Shown here in pieces: positions 61,801 through 64,000 of a stretch of DNA of 64,000 nucleotides. A program made the position numbers and the translations under genes. Numbering within the stretch: the stretch's first letter is position 1; each line of letters begins with the position of its first letter. A model generated the notes under the pieces. The model did no database searches and was not told the DNA's origin. It saw only the letters and a list, made by a program, of their open reading frames with translations. The stretch lies in contig CM026426.1 of assembly GCA_014871385.1 (NCBI GenBank), forward strand, positions 50,021,263 to 50,085,262. Direction: 5' to 3'. The stretch is from Ceratodon purpureus (taxonomy: Eukaryota; Streptophyta; Bryopsida; Pseudoditrichales; Ditrichaceae).

Positions 61801-63060
61801 GTACAGGTCGATACAGACTCCTGACATCAAATCTAAGGGCGTGGATTCACGAGTTTGTTCTTACGAACGCGGAGCCTCTACATTCGTACAGGGAGTAAGA
61901 ATCACTCGGATGTCCTGGGGGGAGAGTGAGGCTGAGAGAAGTCTTTTTTTTCAGTCATGCGTTCTGTTTGGAAACGGAGATATGACTGTGTTTAGTCCAA
62001 CAGTTTGTTTTCTTCACTACTTTTAGTAATCGAATCACAACACGTGACTATTCAATCTTTGTACATTACATTGTCACTACAAGTGCTTACTGTAATTGCA
62101 CGCTATAGACTTCACATTTCACTGTGGCTTCTTACCAGACGCCGCTACGTGGAGATGGAAGAGCGGTCGAAGATGCGTGCAGAGATTCGATGTCGATCAC
62201 GAGGTAGAAGAGCTGAGTATTTATCCAATGCTCAGAACCAGCCGTTCCCTGAGTGGTTTCCTACTGCAGTCCAATGGGATGTGGCGGCAAGCACGCAGGT
62301 GGGTGAAGATGTGCAAGCCCTTCTCCTGCCACCTTCATGCGACGCAAAATCATATCGCAGCATGTATGCGTACGGGAACCACATACGTGTGCGATGAGCA
62401 GAGATGGACTTGGCAACGTGCGCCAGCGGAGTAGCTGCAACATTCTCATAGTCTTGCCGGGCCAGCAGAAAGGACCAGAACCAGAGGCTCGCGAATGTGG
62501 AGTACGTGGGGTGGGTCAAAGAGATCATTGGCGTTGACTATGGGAAGTTTGAGATCGTCGTACTGTTTTGTAAATGGGTCCAAGCTACGTGGGTTGGGCC
62601 CCGGGCAACTATGAAGAAAGATGAGTATGGTTTCACTCTCGTGAAATTTGACCGCACCATTCCGTACTCCTCAGATTCGTTTGCGTTCCCCCTTCATGCT
62701 CAGCAGGTCTTCTTTGTTGACGATGTAGCACATCCTGGGTGGAAGGTTGTTCTTCGCAAAGATTCACGAAGTGTAAGAGTGACTTCCATGGATAAGGGAA
62801 CTCCAGATTTGCACTGTCTGAGCTTCCGTGACCATGCTCATAACTAAGGACTGATGGCACCGAATGTCACTGACGATACCGCAGCAGTACCACCTGTCTT
62901 ATCAAATGCCAGGGAGCTTTCTAGCAACGAGGTCCAGCTTGCTCTACAAATAGAGGACGCGGAGGTGGAATTCAATGAGGAGTCACCCCAGCAAGATTGT
63001 ACTGCCTAGAGAACCTTGGTCCATCATGAAGTTCTTACAAAGATTGTGCGGTCTGTATGA
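58890..63060 (+). CDS. CACTA TNP2-family transposase gene (TNP2, DUF4218, DUF4216), damaged
   Basis: Start MEAGELNL, TAG (58,914-58,916), then DLEEREAD and the N-terminal finger YPCPCRNCMGGRCIN..RKHL. TNP2 core: LGLSYNIIHACRNGCCLF, ESCPKCNAPRYK, VGMALDGVN; then TGA (59,978-59,980) and, soon after, a deletion/frame change; then NLPAWLVTKSFFIMLSLLIP, ENIDVYLAPLIEKLLELW, LLWCIHDFPTYGL and LGHRRYL. After an intron: RHVLDPTHCEKNICENIMKT and DUF4218 (LPIHLVQQLDICGRVHTRWM). Then PFPEWFPTAVQ, MYAYGNHIRV, and DUF4216 (VKFDRTIPY, FVDDVAHPGWKVVL). After TAA 62,845 the frame stays coding-like through TAG 63,007 to TGA 63,058. A stop and shift in the TNP2 core make this copy probably inactive. Confidence 0.75.
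60600..60960. repeat. Transposase-gene intron carrying TGACTGTGAAGAGTG motifs
   Basis: TGACTG, GACTGTGAAGAGTG, TTGACTGTGAACAGTG and CTAGTAA-type words recur about every 50 bp within the inferred intron before the RHVLDPTHCEKN exon. The same half-site family as the element ends lies inside a gene, where protein binding could affect transcription or splicing. Confidence 0.7.
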
Positions 63061-63119
63061 GAGTTAGCCGTCGCTATGTAATGAACTCAGACAGCATTAC
63101 CAGCATACGCATCGCTGGA

Positions 63120-63395
63120 ATCAAAACACAACTCATTACCACATTCAGTAAAGAAAACTGTTCACATGACTATGTCACTTTGCAACTTTAGTAACAATTT
63201 TAGTAATGCAAACTGTCCACATGACTATGTTATTTTGCAACTTTATTACTACACTGAGTAAAGAAAACTGTCTGCATGACTATTTTACCTTGCAACTATA
63301 GTAACAGTCATACTAGTTAAAACCGTCCACGTGACTATGTCACTCCGCAGTAATTGCCAGTCTCAGTAAAGAAAACTGTCGTCATGACTACAGAA
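63120..63395. repeat. 3' subterminal array of the CACTA element, about 55-bp unit
   Basis: Four and a half units: AAACTGTCCACATGACTATG, then TCACTTTGCAACTTTAGTAA and variants, starting near 63,154, 63,208, 63,263, 63,319 and 63,371. It keeps the TGACT core but differs from the 5' array, as is usual for CACTA ends. Confidence 0.85.
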
Positions 63396-63418
63396 CAATA
63401 GGCGCCTTCAAAATAGTG

Positions 63419-64000
63419 ATCCGAACTGTAAGATTCTTAATTCCAATTTTCATCGCAGTAACGGAACAGAATTCCAAATATTCATTGAAATAAAAATATT
63501 TGTGTAGAAGTGAATGAATTATGAATCAAAGTGCAAGTTATGTCATGATCGTCGAATTGAAACTGAATTTGGAATCAGATTCCTTTAGAGCATCTTGCAA
63601 GAACTGAAACACAAACCAACAGTTGGGTCTTCACATCAAATGACCAAACCCTAGCAATATAATGCATCAGATCTATAAAAAAAAAACTGAAGTACAAGTA
63701 AATTGAACTTATTAAAGAATTTGGCAATCTTCTCGAAATCTTGATTTATATACAGAAGCTCTAATTCTTTTCAAATATTTAAAAATCGTACACATACGGG
63801 ATGTGCAGAACACAGAAGTGAGGATCTCCTTGCAAAATCTCATGTAAAATTACGAACAGCTGGATCTTCACATCAAATGACCAAAACCTTGCAATTCTTC
63901 ACACTTCCTAAAAACATTGTTGAAGTGAAAGTAAATTAAACTCATTAAAGAATTTCAATACGTTCTTGAAATCTTCATTTATACAATGAAGCTCTAATTC
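63419..64000. repeat. AT-rich flank with a tandem repeat of about 235 bp
   Basis: TCTTCACATCAAATGACC at 63,628 and 63,865, TGAAGT..AAGTAAATT, TTAAAGAATTT and GAAGCTCTAATTC (63,755 and 63,988) recur in the same order with a 233-237-bp step. The second copy runs off the window edge, so the array may continue as a satellite. No TGACT motifs occur, which supports placing the CACTA end before it. Confidence 0.8.

Larger units (their letters stand above)
49040..63418. mobile_element. CACTA (En/Spm-type) DNA transposon, about 14.4 kb
   Basis: Begins CACTACAACAAATCC at 49,040 after TTA, a canonical CACTA start. It carries a TnpA-type gene (minus) and a TNP2/DUF4218/DUF4216 transposase gene (plus) transcribed away from each other. 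TGACT...AGTCA half-sites fill both end regions, the central promoter interval and introns. Motif-rich DNA stops at 63,418, where AAAATAGTG (CACTATTTT on minus) would be a CACTA end, but its inverted repeat does not match the left one beyond CACTA, and no 3-bp duplication fits (TTA versus ATC). The right end is therefore tentative; it may be rearranged. Confidence 0.8.

Noticed and set aside
63414-63421. TAGTG followed by ATC as a certain CACTA 3' end
   Set aside because: The inverted repeat does not match the left end beyond CACTA and the 3-bp flanks differ, so kept only as tentative.

Overview
This 64-kb window looks like transposon-dense nuclear DNA from a green plant or alga (Viridiplantae). 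Evidence: an interstitial block of Arabidopsis-type telomere repeat (CCCTAAA)n at 15.5 kb, a plant-type SUVR SET methyltransferase domain, and plant-type CACTA, MULE and Ty3/Gypsy elements. A non-seed streptophyte is my best guess from the mix of families, with low confidence. I see no gene that must belong to the host outside a mobile element.

Layout. (1) About 1-10.8 kb: a plus-strand gene joins a coiled coil, a RING finger, a Lys/Glu/Ala repeat and a SUVR-type pre-SET/SET/post-SET domain. It converges on a minus-strand gene with a DDE-like (D..D..E) domain. The noncoding DNA of both is packed with the tetranucleotide GTAC, so I treat them as one candidate large DNA transposon. (2) 11.3-29.65 kb: a second element marked by a 26-bp palindrome (CAGTTTAGCTCGA and its reverse complement). 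Eight copies lie at the left, two just before a DUF7869-type gene, and degenerate copies in a 156-bp tandem array lie at the right. It is split by (3) a 9.9-kb Mutator-like element (15,910-25,842) with a perfect 9-bp target duplication, terminal inverted repeats and a decayed transposase; that MULE contains two smaller inverted-repeat elements. (4) 29.7-47.4 kb: AT-rich DNA, a decayed Ty3/Gypsy fossil whose integrase region is interrupted by a 2.2-kb insertion, other retroelement debris, and a piggyBac transposase C-terminus. (5) 49.04-63.4 kb: a CACTA (En/Spm) element with a minus-strand TnpA-type gene (Transposase_24-like and DUF8039-like domains) and a plus-strand TNP2/DUF4218/DUF4216 transposase gene running away from it. 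(6) The window ends in a tandem repeat of about 235 bp.

Two patterns cut across the window. Each of the three large DNA elements carries its own short palindromic signature, repeated in its noncoding parts: GTAC; TTTAGCTCGA/TCGAGCTAAA; TGACT-N6-AGTCA. Second, otherwise coherent, spliceable reading frames are interrupted mostly by TAG (then TAA), often where Gln would fit and with conserved residues continuing beyond. This is either a C-to-T (methylation-type) decay footprint or a TAR=Gln genetic code, and it decides whether these genes are dead or alive. All functional calls are from reading motifs by eye; no search was run.
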